A program made the translations under genes and the position numbers. Source: Conchocele bisecta (taxonomy: Eukaryota > Mollusca > Bivalvia > Lucinida > Thyasiridae). Taken from it: a stretch of DNA of 64,000 nt. Numbering within the stretch: the stretch's first letter is position 1; the number at the start of each line of letters is the position of its first letter. Positions 29,179-39,859 of the stretch are shown piece after piece. The stretch lies in assembly GCA_029237695.1 (NCBI GenBank), contig CM055265.1, forward strand, positions 79,354,447 through 79,418,446, given 5' to 3'. Under the pieces are notes generated by a model that was not told where the DNA came from, did no database searches, and saw only the letters and a list, made by a program, of their open reading frames with translations.

Positions 29179-29898
29179 ATGGTTGGTGCAAAGGGTATGA
29201 TTCGTCTGGCCAGAGATTCTCTAGAGACGTGGCGGGAGGTGGCCGAGGCTCTCTCCCGAAAATATAAGAGGAGTCCTCTCAAATGGCCGAATCTTCTCCA
29301 GGTCGATCCCGGCCGCGAGTTCATGGGCGCGGTCTCTCATCTATTGTCTAAGCACGACGTTTCTGTCAGACGCGGCCGCGTCAACATCCACCGGGACCAG
29401 GGGATCGTGGAGCGCTTCAATCGAACCCTGGCTGAGAGACTGTTCGGACACCAATATGCTAAAGAACTTGTAGACCCTCATTCGCGATCGACCGATGTGG
29501 GTGGCCAGACTGCCCGCCGTTAGTATCCGCAAATTGAAACTGGAGAGGTGACCAGATTGATAGGTAAGAAGCCCGTAGATGCTATCAAGTTTAAAATGGT
29601 GACGAGCGAGCCCTCTGCCGTCTCGCGCGGGAGACCCGTTGGTTTAGAGGAGCAACGGCTTCCATCGGATATTGACGTCCGGTACCTCTATCAGCCGGGA
29701 GAGCTCGAAGGTGGCAGCCGCCGCGCGACTGATCCCGTGTGGTCTCTCAATGTATATCATCTAGATCGATCTATTACCAAGCCCGATGAGCCCGTGCTCT
29801 ACTATTTGGATGATGGGCCATCTCGAGGGCTTGTTCGCGAAGAACTTCTCGCGTTGCCTTCTGACACCCAGCTACCACCGGATCGTCAGAGTCTTTAG
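29179..29898 (+). pseudogene. Polinton integrase (retroviral type), N-terminally shortened and frameshifted
   Basis: Two frames carry it: 29179-29523, then from about 29530 (complete in 29548-29898). The first includes WPNLLQVDPGREFMGAVSHL, with the second catalytic Asp in VDPGREF, and RDQGIVERFNRTLAERLFG, with the catalytic Glu. The second carries EVTRLIGKKPVDAIKF, DIDVRYLYQPGELEGGSRRA and WSLNVYHLDRSITKP, the C-terminal DNA-binding part. The N-terminal zinc-binding region and the first catalytic Asp of the DDE core are absent: only 80 bp separate the TATA-like box from the core. The gene thus lost its 5' end as well as its frame near 29520. It once inserted the element into the host genome. 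It ends tail to tail with the polymerase gene. Confidence 0.85.
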
Positions 29899-30013
29899 AT
29901 TGCTAATTTTCTTATTTTTTTTCAAATTATTAAATAAATCATTAGAGAGGTTCTGTATGTATTCCGTCTGGTAACACACGTCTTTTATCGTAGTATGCCG
30001 AGAGTCCTAATTT

Positions 30014-33000
30014 TTATTGACAGTACGTTTTCATAACACCGTCTTTCATTTTAAATCCCCTATTTTGTGCTACATCTATAATGTGTTTTCCATCTTCTGT
30101 AGTTTCACTTAGTACTCGTTTATATCTATCCCAATTTAAATTGTTAGTTCTCTTGGACATTCCTTTCGCAGAGTTTTTATTAATATAATTAAATTTTTCT
30201 ATAAAATAACACTTACTAGATAACGCTATCGCCCTATCTCCGCTAAATTCCATTTTGAAAAGTCCGGGCTCTCTTTCGCTCCATTTATCCCAAGCCAACC
30301 ATTTCTTTTTTTCTTTTTCAAACCCGTCTAATAAGTTAGGTCTAATCAATTCCTCTATCGTTTTTCCACTACCTCCTATATACATACTATCTGTATCCAT
30401 CTGTATTAATTCAAAGTCTTCTCTTTTTACGTATTTGTCGAGAAATTCGTAGTAAAATTCCAACATTCTCAATTTAGCTAGTGATAAAACCGCTATTCCA
30501 CAATGGAATGGTCTCTTTACCGCACACCATGGGTTTTCTTGAAGATATTTCGTATGCATCTCCTATCCCTTCCAAATCGTCAAAGAATGCAGATCTTAAT
30601 GCTTTGTCAACACAGGTTTCGTTTTGTGTATATGTCGTATTTAAATGTCTCTCCGTTGCCTCTATCATTTTTCCACAACACGAGTTTCCTAATAATTTCA
30701 TTATGTCGGCTACTGGTTTCTTATTTGGTTCTACATCACCCGTTGTCTTGCGGCTGTAACTTCTTGTTTTGCGAACCATTCGAATGGTTTTCCGCTAATA
30801 TAACTATAACACGATGAACTCCAGTTATTTCTAGGCCGTGTTTTAAATACCATTTCAACAGTGGCGCGTACAGCAATACTTTAGTGGCGGTCATAGATCC
30901 CACCAATTTTTTTCCATCTCCTCTTGTTCGGCCAGTATCTTTTAAATATTTTAACATGTGTTTGGGAACTTCATCAACCTCTACTTCTCTGTTTATAAAT
31001 ATTGGGGACATTTCAGAAAAACTTATCTTTTAAATTGTGTGGAACTTCTATATCCACCTCCGCAAACCCAAACCAGTCTCCAGATAAAACTCTTTTACAA
31101 AACTTTTTAATAAATTTAGGGTTATGTGGGGTATCTATATGGTGTATAGTTTCTCTCCCACACGGCATCTCTTTATTTAACGTAGATAAATATAACGCGT
31201 TGCATCGTACCCCAAAACAGCCTTGCAAGGTTTGGAACCCACTCTAATATTTGAAACACCAGCTTCTGCATATCGTGTAAATACTATTGATGGACCGCCA
31301 ACTAGAGCGTCCTTCATCATTTCGTATGTTTCTTCTTTCGGTGCGCATAGAGCATCCTCCGGTATAATCGTCTTTGAAGATTTTTGTTCTTTAATGGTTC
31401 CTCTCAATAAATATTGTATAGCTACTCCAGGTAGTGTTACCGCATCTTTGAAAATATCCACACCTCTGTGTTTATAAAATTCACACATTTTTTCCACCGC
31501 TTCTAGGAACGGTGTACATCTTAAATCGTTATAATATTTCAACCAATCTCTGAAAGTTTTCATATTATTTTCTTCGAAAATTCTACGACATTTACTTAAT
31601 TCTGTTTCATCTATTAACATTTTCCCAGATAGTTTGGATACCAATTCTCTATATCCGGTAGTCCCCCTGGTAATCCAGTTTTGTCTGGAGAATCGAACCA
31701 CTCATAAGGAAAGAAAGATTTCTGTCCTTTGCAGTCGTAGGCTTTTATCCAACTATCGTAAAAAACTTACACCGGGTCCTAGATAAAGTATTACATCAAG
31801 AATCTAAACTCTGGAGTAAAATAGAAAATATTGTTGCGTTTGCACTTTTCCGACCATTACTTTCTTTGTTGTTATGCCAGTTCGCCTACTAGGTATTCTT
31901 ATTAAGTTTATATCGTACTTACAGCTGTTAAAAACCTATAACCGGTACTTGCTCTATCCACTGTTCGATCTTGGCGATTTGGTGGTTTTTTTACGTAAAT
32001 GTTCTGTATTAAAACCCCATATCTTACCACAAACTTCTTCCTCTTATAGCTTTTCCCCTGACTTCAAATCTTCTACGAATTTTTCTATAAGTTTTGCTGG
32101 ATCTTTTATCACAAATATGAGTTACTGTTCCTGAGAAATTATCTCCTATACTAACGCTTACCGGAACGTGCTCGGCTTCGTACTCTAGATTATTACCGAG
32201 CGTTTCAAATTCTGGGTTGAGATATGCCTCAAAATCGTATACTATCTGATATGGATAAAGAGTTGTGTCGCAACCGATCTTTATGTCTTTACCAGTTCTT
32301 TGAAATTCGCATTCCCACATAACTACTAGGTTGAATTCTTTGCTTCTTCTAATAAGTGTATCTCTTCTCATAGTGGATGCGCGTTCTTCTTTTCTATGCT
32401 TTGCATGAATCTCACACCCGTACCAGTAACAGCCGTGATATTGATATACAGTATTGGTTTCCGTACAGTATCCATCTACTGGAGCTCCTAAAATCCATCT
32501 TTCACCCCCGTGTCCACACTGTTCGTGGTGAATGTGAATTCCCTCGCGCTTTTCCACAGAGTACATCCAATCGATCGCCCCATAACTGTTAGAACTTTTT
32601 GGGTAGAACGCTTTCTCGAACGATGAACGCGGGCGCTCTAAATAATTACCATCACATACTGCTTTTGTCTCACCTTTCATACATTTTGGTCCGTGTCTCT
32701 TCATATTACTCGCTTTCGTGAATTTCTGCTTGCAATTATCGCAGGCGTAAATTTTAGATAGGTGTTTAAGGTTTTTTATTAGAAATGCGTGATTATTAAA
32801 CAGTCCTATTGTCATTGGTTTATTACCTATTGCCTTATAGTGCGCTGGTACCTTTTTCAACCACCATACGTTACATTCGGTGGGTTGATATACTTCTATA
32901 CCGATTTTAAAAAACTCTTCAACCTTTTTCAGATCTGAAAAAGGAATTGGTGAAACCACATTACTACCAAAATATTGCTTACTAAGTTCTTTCGCCTTTT

Positions 33001-33922
33001 CTGTACATATGTCGGGTCTTTTATCTGTCATATGCATAGCTAGACACCTGAACAGACAAAGGTCGTCATTATACTTATCTAAAGAATACATACCTTTTTT
33101 ATTCTTCAGCCATTCTGGAAGTTCTCCTCCTGCTGCTTCTTTGGATTGTAGTCCCAAATCTTTTCCCCTACTACCCTATATTAGCTTTACGAAAACCTCT
33201 ACCCACCCTCTTACAAACTTCCACTTTGTATTCGGTCTTGTCTATTTTATCGGACATTATTCGTGTTTGCTCCTTATCTGACAGCCATTTTTTAACGGTT
33301 TTCATTGATGATAGTGGTTCGCTACCACCGAGATTTTTGTGCATTATTATAGTTACAGGTTTTCCATTTGTAATTTCCTCCATATGTTCTAGCTTGTAAG
33401 AATATGAATATCTCAAATAAAAATTGGTTGTTAGATACGGAGCGAGTTTCTCGGACATGCGTTCAGACTCGTTAATGTTAATGTTTTTTTACGAAAGGAT
33501 ATGTAACTACCCGTCTTCCATTTTACTACCTTTTCCAATGTTTCATCGTGAGCCCCCAATATTTCTTCACCTTTTTCCACTATCGCGCGAACGAGAGATT
33601 TGTTCTTATTATTTTGTATTGGGCCACCTGTGTGTCTAATTTGGGACAAATTATTGGTGCTTGAAGGTTTTATTACACTAGCACTTAACTCCGCAATACT
33701 TTCTTTTTGAATTCTGTTACCAACTTCATCAGCTAGTGAGAGGATTGTAAATGCCCCTCTTTTATAGGCGCGGGTAAACCGCTTCATAAACGCCTCATTC
33801 TTTGTGGCATTTATCAGCTTTGTCAACCCCCTAACTCTCAACCGTGTACTATAAGTAATCCCTAGAGATTCAGCTTCTCTTCTCAAACTTTCTATTTCTG
33901 CTCTAGTTTCTGGCGTTATCAT
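30014..33922 (-). pseudogene. protein-primed-type family B DNA polymerase of the Polinton, multiply frameshifted
   Basis: About 1,300 residues in order on the - strand are split over pieces 33922-33431 (start MITPETRAEIESLRREAES), 33458-33171, 33157-32024, 31701-31177, 31228-31013, 31011-30736, 30779-30474 and 30559-30014. The third holds NDDLCLFRCLAMHMTD, a finger-like YACDNCKQKF...H...C, the VYQYHGCYWYGCEIH endonuclease-like motif and VYDFEAYL, the exonuclease I motif. Motif A lies in VLGYDATRYIYL, motif B in IMKLLGNSCCGK and motif C in LIQMDTDSMYIG. Some seven frame changes make it inactive. Only the pol motifs themselves are intact. It would copy the element from a protein-primed end. Divergent from the zinc-finger gene at 34063. 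Confidence 0.92.
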
Positions 33923-34062
33923 ATTTTCTGTATTATACTTTTGTATATATACTTTTGTATAACCTATAAAATTTATCTGTTCAATTGGACGTCAAAAATT
34001 TACATAATGTTTTTTTCACGTCCAATTGAACAGATAAATTTCATAGGTTATATACATATATA
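33923..34062. promoter_or_regulatory. palindromic divergent promoter of polymerase and zinc-finger genes
   Basis: The sequence AACCTATAAAATTTATCTGT at 33961 and its complement ACAGATAAATTTCATAGGTT (34031-34050) form an inverted repeat that also includes CACGTCCAATTGAACAG on each arm. The loop is about 14 bp. TATA-like words (TATATATAC at 33944, TATACATATATA at 34050) lie outside the arms toward each start codon. One arm motif is repeated at 17878. Confidence 0.75.
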
Positions 34063-34487
34063 ATGGAGTGTGAGACTTGTTGTAAGACGTTTACGTGTAA
34101 AGACTATCTACGAAGGCATCTAGCGAGACGTAGAAAGTTCCTTGTGTCCCCCCACAATTTCAATGCCCTAGATGCCCTTGTAAATTCGTTAGTGCCCAAA
34201 CTCTTTGTAGACATAAGCAACTACGCTGTCAGGTGGCTAAAGGTGAACGTGGTAGACTAGAGCTGGTAGAATTAGTTGTCGATCTGCGAAATAAATTAGC
34301 TATATCGGAGGAGATAAAAATGAGGTGTTGGAATATAAACTATTGTACTTGCATGAATGATTTCGACTTTTTTCAAAAGTCAATTACCAATATAATTGGG
34401 ACTCCCTCTTTTCAAAATTATTTTCTCCAAAAATTCATAAATTTGCTATCGGGAGACCCAATTTTCCTCGTTAACCAATTTTTTTGA
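34063..34487 (+). pseudogene. two-finger zinc protein at the right end of the Polinton, frameshifted
   Basis: The ATG at 34063 opens MECETCCKTFTCKDYLRRHL, a CxxC finger. After a frame change near 34135-34145 the second frame gives FQCPRCPCKFVSAQTLCRH, another CxxC...H finger, then QLRCQVAKGERGRLELVELV and a charged helix (VVDLRNKLAISEEIK). From about 34371 the open frame runs into the terminal repeat and ends at 34487, so the natural C terminus is unclear. It shares a palindromic promoter with the polymerase. Terminal position plus zinc fingers suggests a regulator or an end-binding protein, but this is inferred. I do not know it as a standard Polinton gene. Confidence 0.6.
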
Positions 34488-34570
34488 TTTTCGGGGGTGG
34501 TGGGGGTATTATAGAGGGTTATAAATGATATCACGGTAGGTGGTATCATTTTGACTCCCTTACTACTACT
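34371..34570 (-). repeat. Polinton right terminal inverted repeat
   Basis: It is the reverse complement of 17650-17848 with two substitutions and one A-run length change. It ends ...CCTTACTACTACT, followed by AATATA and the resumed minisatellite. Confidence 0.96.
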
Positions 34571-34985
34571 AATATAGATAATGACACCATCAGCAAGTTG
34601 GGACAAAGAAATACAAATCTATAATTAATGACACCATCAGCAAGTTGGAACAAAGAAATACAAATCTATAATTAATGACACCATCAGCAAGTTGGGACAA
34701 AGAAATACAAATGTATAATTAAGACACCATCAACAAATTGGAACAAAGAAAATAGATAATGACACCATCAGCAAGTTGGGACAAAGAAATACAAATCTAT
34801 AATTAATGACACCATCAGCAAGTTGGAACAAAGAAATACAAATCTATAATTAATGACAGCATCAGCATGTTGAGACAAAGAAATACAAATGTATAATTAA
34901 TGACACCATCAACAAATTGGAACAAAGAAATATAGATAATGACACCATCAGCAAGTTGGGACCAACAGCAGCTAAAAACATATAC
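34571..34985. repeat. 39/47-bp minisatellite, right part
   Basis: About ten more units of AATGACACCATCAGCAAGTT plus GGGACAAAGAAATAC follow the Polinton, alternating 47-bp and shorter forms. The array ends near GACACCATCAGCAAG at 34955. Confidence 0.93.
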
Positions 34986-35353
34986 TAGAGCTGTGACGAA
35001 CAACGTTTTCTAGCAAAACATCAATATACATTATTAGGGACATAAAATGGGTATGGATAGAAAATATATCTATGACCAGTATAAGTGATTTGGGACAATA
35101 CAAGTCTTGTTAACAGCTTAAAGCGGCTGTGTCTCAGATGGTAGCTCCGAAAATGCATTTCACAAAAACAGTTGAGATATGTCACTGGTCACAAACATGT
35201 GTTTGTCGGCTAGTTGTCACATTTGAATGTCAGCTTCCGATATGGTTAACATCAATGAAATGTCATGCTAAATTGAACTTGGCTGTAGGCCTATTGTGAC
35301 ATAGATATATCGGAAAAAAACACAAGCAGTGACGTATTTCCTTTTAGCGATTC
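34986..35353. other. spacer without recognised features
   Basis: No gene is seen. GTGTCTCAGATGGTAGC at 35128 loosely resembles a tRNA box A, but there is no matching box B. Confidence 0.35.

Positions 35354-35355
<2 letters not shown>

Positions 35356-35385
<30 letters not shown>
35356..35385. repeat. (ATA)n tail of the LINE
   Basis: About ten AAT/ATA triplets form the 3' simple-sequence tail of the - strand retrotransposon. Confidence 0.9.
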
Positions 35386-35395
<10 letters not shown>

Positions 35396-35753
35396 ACAGA
35401 GGGTAACACATTTAGTTAAAAACTAATCTCCCCTGTGGCCCTCTATTATATACAAAACATGTATCAGATTTGTCATACATACAAACATACATACAAGGTA
35501 ATAAGAACATGTCACATGTCTATAGTTGGTGATCTGGTGGTTTTCTCATCCCCAAGTAACTGGAATGGACTGCTACATGCCACCCCAATCTAATCCAATG
35601 GTCTCAAAATTGTATATACATGTGTGTTTACATACAACTAGACAATGGTAAATATCTACATAAAATGGAAAGTTAACATGGTATGGTTATTATATCAAAA
35701 GTTTCTGTCTTTTAGTTTTGGCGTGGTTAAAGGTTTCTTATTCCAACAATTTA

Positions 35754-37856
35754 TTAACTTTTAATCATTTTTATAAAATTGCAATGGAATGAGTTTATTG
35801 ATTTGGCAGATTTCAAGTTTTCTGATAAGCTGTTCCATATTATTGGACCTGCATATGTAATACTTTGTTTAAAAATTTCTTTATTTGGTTTCGGTATTAT
35901 AAAATTGTTTGTGGAAGCTGATCTTAGTATTGGCAAATTATTGTTTTGAGGTTTGACATGGAATAATTCTGTGAGATAGTTTGGAGTGTCTGATTTTGAT
36001 ACTTTATACATAAATTTTGCTTTGCGGAGATATAATCTCTCAAAAACTGTTATAATTCTCAAATTTCTCATAGTTTGTGTAATACTATCTTCATTATAGT
36101 CTGTAATTATTTTGCATGCACGTTTTTGAAGACGAAAGATTCTGTTTAGGTTTGTTTGTGATGTACCACCCCATACAATATTACAATAATCTATGTGTGG
36201 TTGAATATAAGTCTTGTAAAACTGAGTTCGAAGTTCAATTGATAGGTATTCTTTAATTTTGTTGAGAAGCCATAAATTGGATGCTATCTTTTTACATAAG
36301 GTATCAATATGGTTTGTCCATGAAAGGTTATTGTCTACAATAACACCCAATATGTTATCATTTGCAATTGTGTTTAGGTCATCACCTTTAAAGTTTAATT
36401 TTAGTTCTTTAGAAGTTAAATTAGTCCTTTTTTGATGAGTTATTATTAACATGACCTTAGTTTGTTTTTGTATTTATGAGCATACCATTGCATTTACACC
36501 AAATAGACAGATCATTTATAGCTTTTTGTAAATTATTTTCAATTTTTGACTTACAGTTCTTAATTTCATAGAGTGTAGTGTCATCTGCATACAAGTCTGT
36601 ATTTACCGAACTAGTGTAGAGTGGTAGATCATTTATGAACATCAGAAATAATAACGGTCCGAGAATTGATCCTTTAGGTACTCCATCTACCACAACTTCG
36701 TCCTGTGATGTTACATTGTTAACTGATACTTTTTGTTTTCGCTTAAGTAAATATGATGAGAACCATGATATTGTTTTGTTTGATAGTTTGTAGTAACGCA
36801 ATTTAGTTAGTAATGTTGAGTTATCAACAAGATCAAATGCTTTTTTAAAATCGACCATTACTACACCAATTAGAAGCCCCTTATTGATAGCATCAAGCCA
36901 TTTACTGAGCATACCTAGTAGTGCAGTTTCACATGAATGGTTGGGTCTAAAGCCAGACTGTGTTTTGTGTAACAATTGATATTGTGTTAGAAAATTCATT
37001 AGTGAGTCATGTACATGTTTTTCAATTATTTTTGAGAGAATTGGTAGAATTTAAATCGGTCTCTAGTTACTTACATCATCTTTAGATCCACTTTTATGTA
37101 ATGGAGACACCTTACCCTCCTTCCATTTATCAGGAAATACAGAACAGTTTATACTTTGATTACATATAAAGACGATACTGTTAATAATATGAGGTGCTGC
37201 AAGCTTAAGTAGACGTGGCCCTATATTATCAGAGCCTGTGGCTTTTGTAACATCTATATTTTTTAGAAACTTTTCCACGTTTTCACTTGTAATTTCTGGA
37301 ATTGAAAATTCTATATTACTCGGAACTCTAGTGTCACAGAACAACTGAAGTTTATCAAAATTAGATTTTTGTATTGGTTCTTTTATGTTTGAGGCCACAG
37401 AGACAAAGAATTTATTAAATTCATTTGCAATGTCAGTGTTTTCATCAATTTCAGTACCATTGTTTTTAGTGACGACACAGATGCTTTTGATGTTGTCTTA
37501 TTTATCATCATCTCTTTAAATAGTTTCCATACACTATCTGGGTTATTGTTATTTTCACTTATCATAGATGAATACTGAGCTTTTTTCGATTTCCTAATAA
37601 GTGTGGTAACTTTATTTCGCCATAGTTTATATTGTTGTTCATCATTTAACGACTTATATCTATCTCTTGTTTTTATAGCATCAAGTATATCAGGGGTTAG
37701 CCATTTTGGCTGATGTTGGTGTTTTACTCTTTGCGTTTCTAAAGACATGTGCTTATTCACAACATTTAAGAAGAGAGTTGACCTTGTATCTACAATTTCA
37801 TTTGTTTCATCAAATACTTTAATAATATCCCAGGGCGTTGATTCCAAATCGCTCAA
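35754..37856 (-). pseudogene. LINE reverse transcriptase region with stops and frame changes
   Basis: Pieces run 37856-37383, 37398-37063, 36999-36457 and 36452-35754. The reverse transcriptase blocks are DVTKATGSDNIGPRLLKLA, then KTQSGFRPNHSCETALLGML, VVMVDFKKAFDLVDNSTL, GVPKGSILGPLLFLMFINDL and the active-site box LYADDTTLY. The thumb and C-terminal region includes ILGVIVDNNLSWTNHID and YCNIVWGGTSQTNLNRI. Between 37063 and 36999 the frame itself continues, with two in-frame stops (TAG and TAA), so those look like point mutations. The step at 36457/36452 is a small indel. The protein would reverse-transcribe its own RNA at a nicked target. Confidence 0.9.
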
Positions 37857-37859
37857 AAA

Positions 37860-38598
37860 AAATCTTTATTGAAATGTTTAAATAATATATATGATATTGT
37901 TTGATGATGTGATAACTTTGGCATTGTGGAGCTAAATTTACGTGTTACAAAAACTGGGTAGTGGTCACTTAATCCAATTTGTGGAACATTAACACAATTA
38001 ACATTTGCCTCTAAATTGCAGTAAATGATGTATATTATTGTGTTTGTGAATGACTTGTTTGTCTGGTGGCATGTTTCACTATTTGATGAAGCCCAAATGG
38101 TTCCATAAACTCTAACCAGGCACTCCGTGTCTGATTGTTGAGTAGGTCTCTGTTGAAATCTCCTAATAGATATATTTATTTCTGTTTTTCGAGTATTTTT
38201 TCAATCTGACCCTCAAAATGTTCATTCCAAATTATTGACTCATTAGGGTGTCTGTAAATGACGCCAACTAAAAAGCTTTTTCTTTTTCTAGGAAATATCT
38301 CTAACCATATACATTCAATATGTATGCTTTCTAATTCAAATTTTCTTTCAACTTTAATTTCATTTTTAACATAGACAATAATACCACCACCTCGTGTCTG
38401 ATTTTTGTTTGTAATTGCCCTATCCTTCCAAAATAATTGAAAAGTGTCTATTTTAAAGTGATCATCAGGGTGTAGTGAGCTTGGTTTAGTTTCACTTAAG
38501 CCTAACACATGAATATTATTGTCTGAATGATTTAACATAATGTATATTTGGTCAATTTTATTTTGTATGCCTTGTATATTCAAGTGACCTGTTTTCAT
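37860..38598 (-). pseudogene. LINE apurinic-type endonuclease region
   Basis: The frame 38598-38176 starts MKTGHLNIQGIQNKIDQIY. It holds LGLSETKPSS with the catalytic Glu block, RGGGIIVYVKNEI and FLVGVIYRHPNES, the usual order in endonuclease/exonuclease/phosphatase-fold LINE proteins. The rest of the domain, to about 37860, is in broken frames. The text there reads, in another frame, IGDFNRDLL-like and GSDHYPVFV-like words. Confidence 0.8.
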
Positions 38599-39049
38599 GC
38601 CCTTTTTATCAAGCTTTAGATCAGTGTATTCCCCACCGCATTACTATTATCCGAGTTATTGATTGCATCTGTCTGTGATTTATCATTTAGTGTCGAGTTA
38701 TGATATTCATCACCAATGCTGGTGTTGTTTGTTGATATAACCACTGACTACCGCTTTGCTGCAGATACAAAGTGCGAGCACATCAGCGAAAAATATGATT
38801 ATATAATTAACAAAAGTAGCGTTTGCAATGCTAGTTATTTTTGTAAATAAAATAATATTTTTTCAGGTTACCCATAGGGTCATTATATGTTCAGAAAATC
38901 GATAGAAATCTATCATGAAATGCTCCTTGACCAACTGTTTTGCTCGCATTTCAATCACATGAGACACGGGGCCTTTAACGCCTTCCATTGTCAGTACCGG
39001 TAGATTCTATCATACATAGTCTCACCTGGGCCTGCACAGTTTGCCAATC

Positions 39050-39290
39050 ACGGGCCCGTTTCACTAAACTTTGTATGACTAAAATGTTCATAAGTGCAAA
39101 TTTAGGATCGTCTTGAAATTCAAATTGATGGATTTACATTTATTGAGCATATGATGCATATGCAGCCTATGCTCAATAAATGTAAATCCAATAATTGTTT
39201 ACAAGAAAACATTGTTACCGGTAATGTGATATTTACAGACTATCATAATTTTGCACTTACGAACATTTTAATCTTACTATGTGATTTTTT
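39050..39290. mobile_element. fold-back MITE, copy 2
   Basis: TTTCACTAAACTTTGTATGA at 39059 and a TGCACTTACGAACATTTTAA stretch near 39250 form the outer arms. GGATTTACATTTATTGAGCA (39128) and TGCTCAATAAATGTAAATCC (39169) form the inner stem. It matches 16562-16811 along its length. Confidence 0.8.
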
Positions 39291-39384
39291 TACCTCAGAA
39301 GATATGCGACATCTCATTAAAAATATTTACAAAATTTACGATAATTTCCGTAAACGACATTGAAAGTTGACAAAATGTTTTGAG

Positions 39385-39665
39385 CAAATGCCGCATGGGT
39401 GTGGTATGAAATGAAAACATGGATGATAAGGAAGTATATGAAGTTTGAAGTCAATCCTACTTACCGTTGCAGAGCTAATGGGTACACACAAACATTGACG
39501 GACGGACCATGGGTGTGGTATGAAATGAAAACATGGATGATAAGGAAGTATATGAAGTTTGAAGTCAATCCTACTTACCGTTGCAGTGCTAATGGGTACA
39601 CACAAACATTGACGGACGGACGGACGGACGAACGGACGGACGGACGGAAGGAAGGAAGGATGGAA
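39385..39665. repeat. 111-bp tandem duplication plus (CGGA)n tract
   Basis: Two near-identical copies of a unit begin GGGTGTGGTATGAAATGAAA and end CAAACATTGACGGACGGA. A run of CGGA and GGAA tetramers follows. This is the inverted form of the 165-bp repeat family (reverse of CATCCATATTTTCATTC). Open frames here are repeat-derived. Confidence 0.85.
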
Positions 39666-39859
39666 TTAGACATACTTCGTTTGCTTGTTTGTTGGCGTTT
39701 AACGGCCTATGCACAGCTAAGGTCATTTAAGGCCGGGCCAATGGGTTTAGTGCTAAATCCCATATATTACCTGTACGAGTACATGTACATGTTCAAGTAC
39801 ATGTACAAATGGAGAGGGGGGTCCCAAAATCAGAACTGAATATTTACAATAAAACAAAA

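Larger units (their letters stand above)
17650..34570. mobile_element. Polinton/Maverick element, full length
   Basis: About 16.9 kb lie between inverted termini of 199 and 200 bp starting AGTAGTAGTAAGGGAG. AATAT flanks both ends, or AATATA (17645-17650 and 34571-34576) if the shared first A is counted as flank. Polintons make 6-bp duplications. Gene order, left to right: membrane protein (-), fibre (-), penton-like minor capsid (-), conserved anchored protein (+), anchored protein (-), acidic protein (-), major capsid (+), ATPase (+), four small genes (+), integrase (+), DNA polymerase B (-) and zinc-finger gene (+). No adenain-like protease was recognised. The set is that of self-synthesising transposons related to adintoviruses. 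This copy is partly dead because capsid, fibre, integrase and polymerase genes are frameshifted. Confidence 0.97.
35354..38760 (-). mobile_element. non-LTR retrotransposon (LINE), 5'-truncated copy
   Basis: The - strand reads endonuclease (38598 to about 37860), a linker, then reverse transcriptase and the C-terminal region (37856-35754). It ends with an untranslated stretch and a (TAT)n tail at 35355-35385. A simple-sequence tail and an apurinic-type endonuclease are typical of the Jockey/CR1/L2 group. The clade cannot be fixed by eye. No first ORF is found upstream of 38600, so the copy is probably 5'-truncated. Target duplications were not identified. Confidence 0.88.

Noticed and set aside
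35120..35165. Second tRNA-like sequence
   Set aside because: Only a weak box A-like word is present, with no box B or stem pairing.
39399..39839. 146-codon + frame
   Set aside because: It is produced by the 111-bp duplication and CGGA tract, and the text is repeated and low in complexity.
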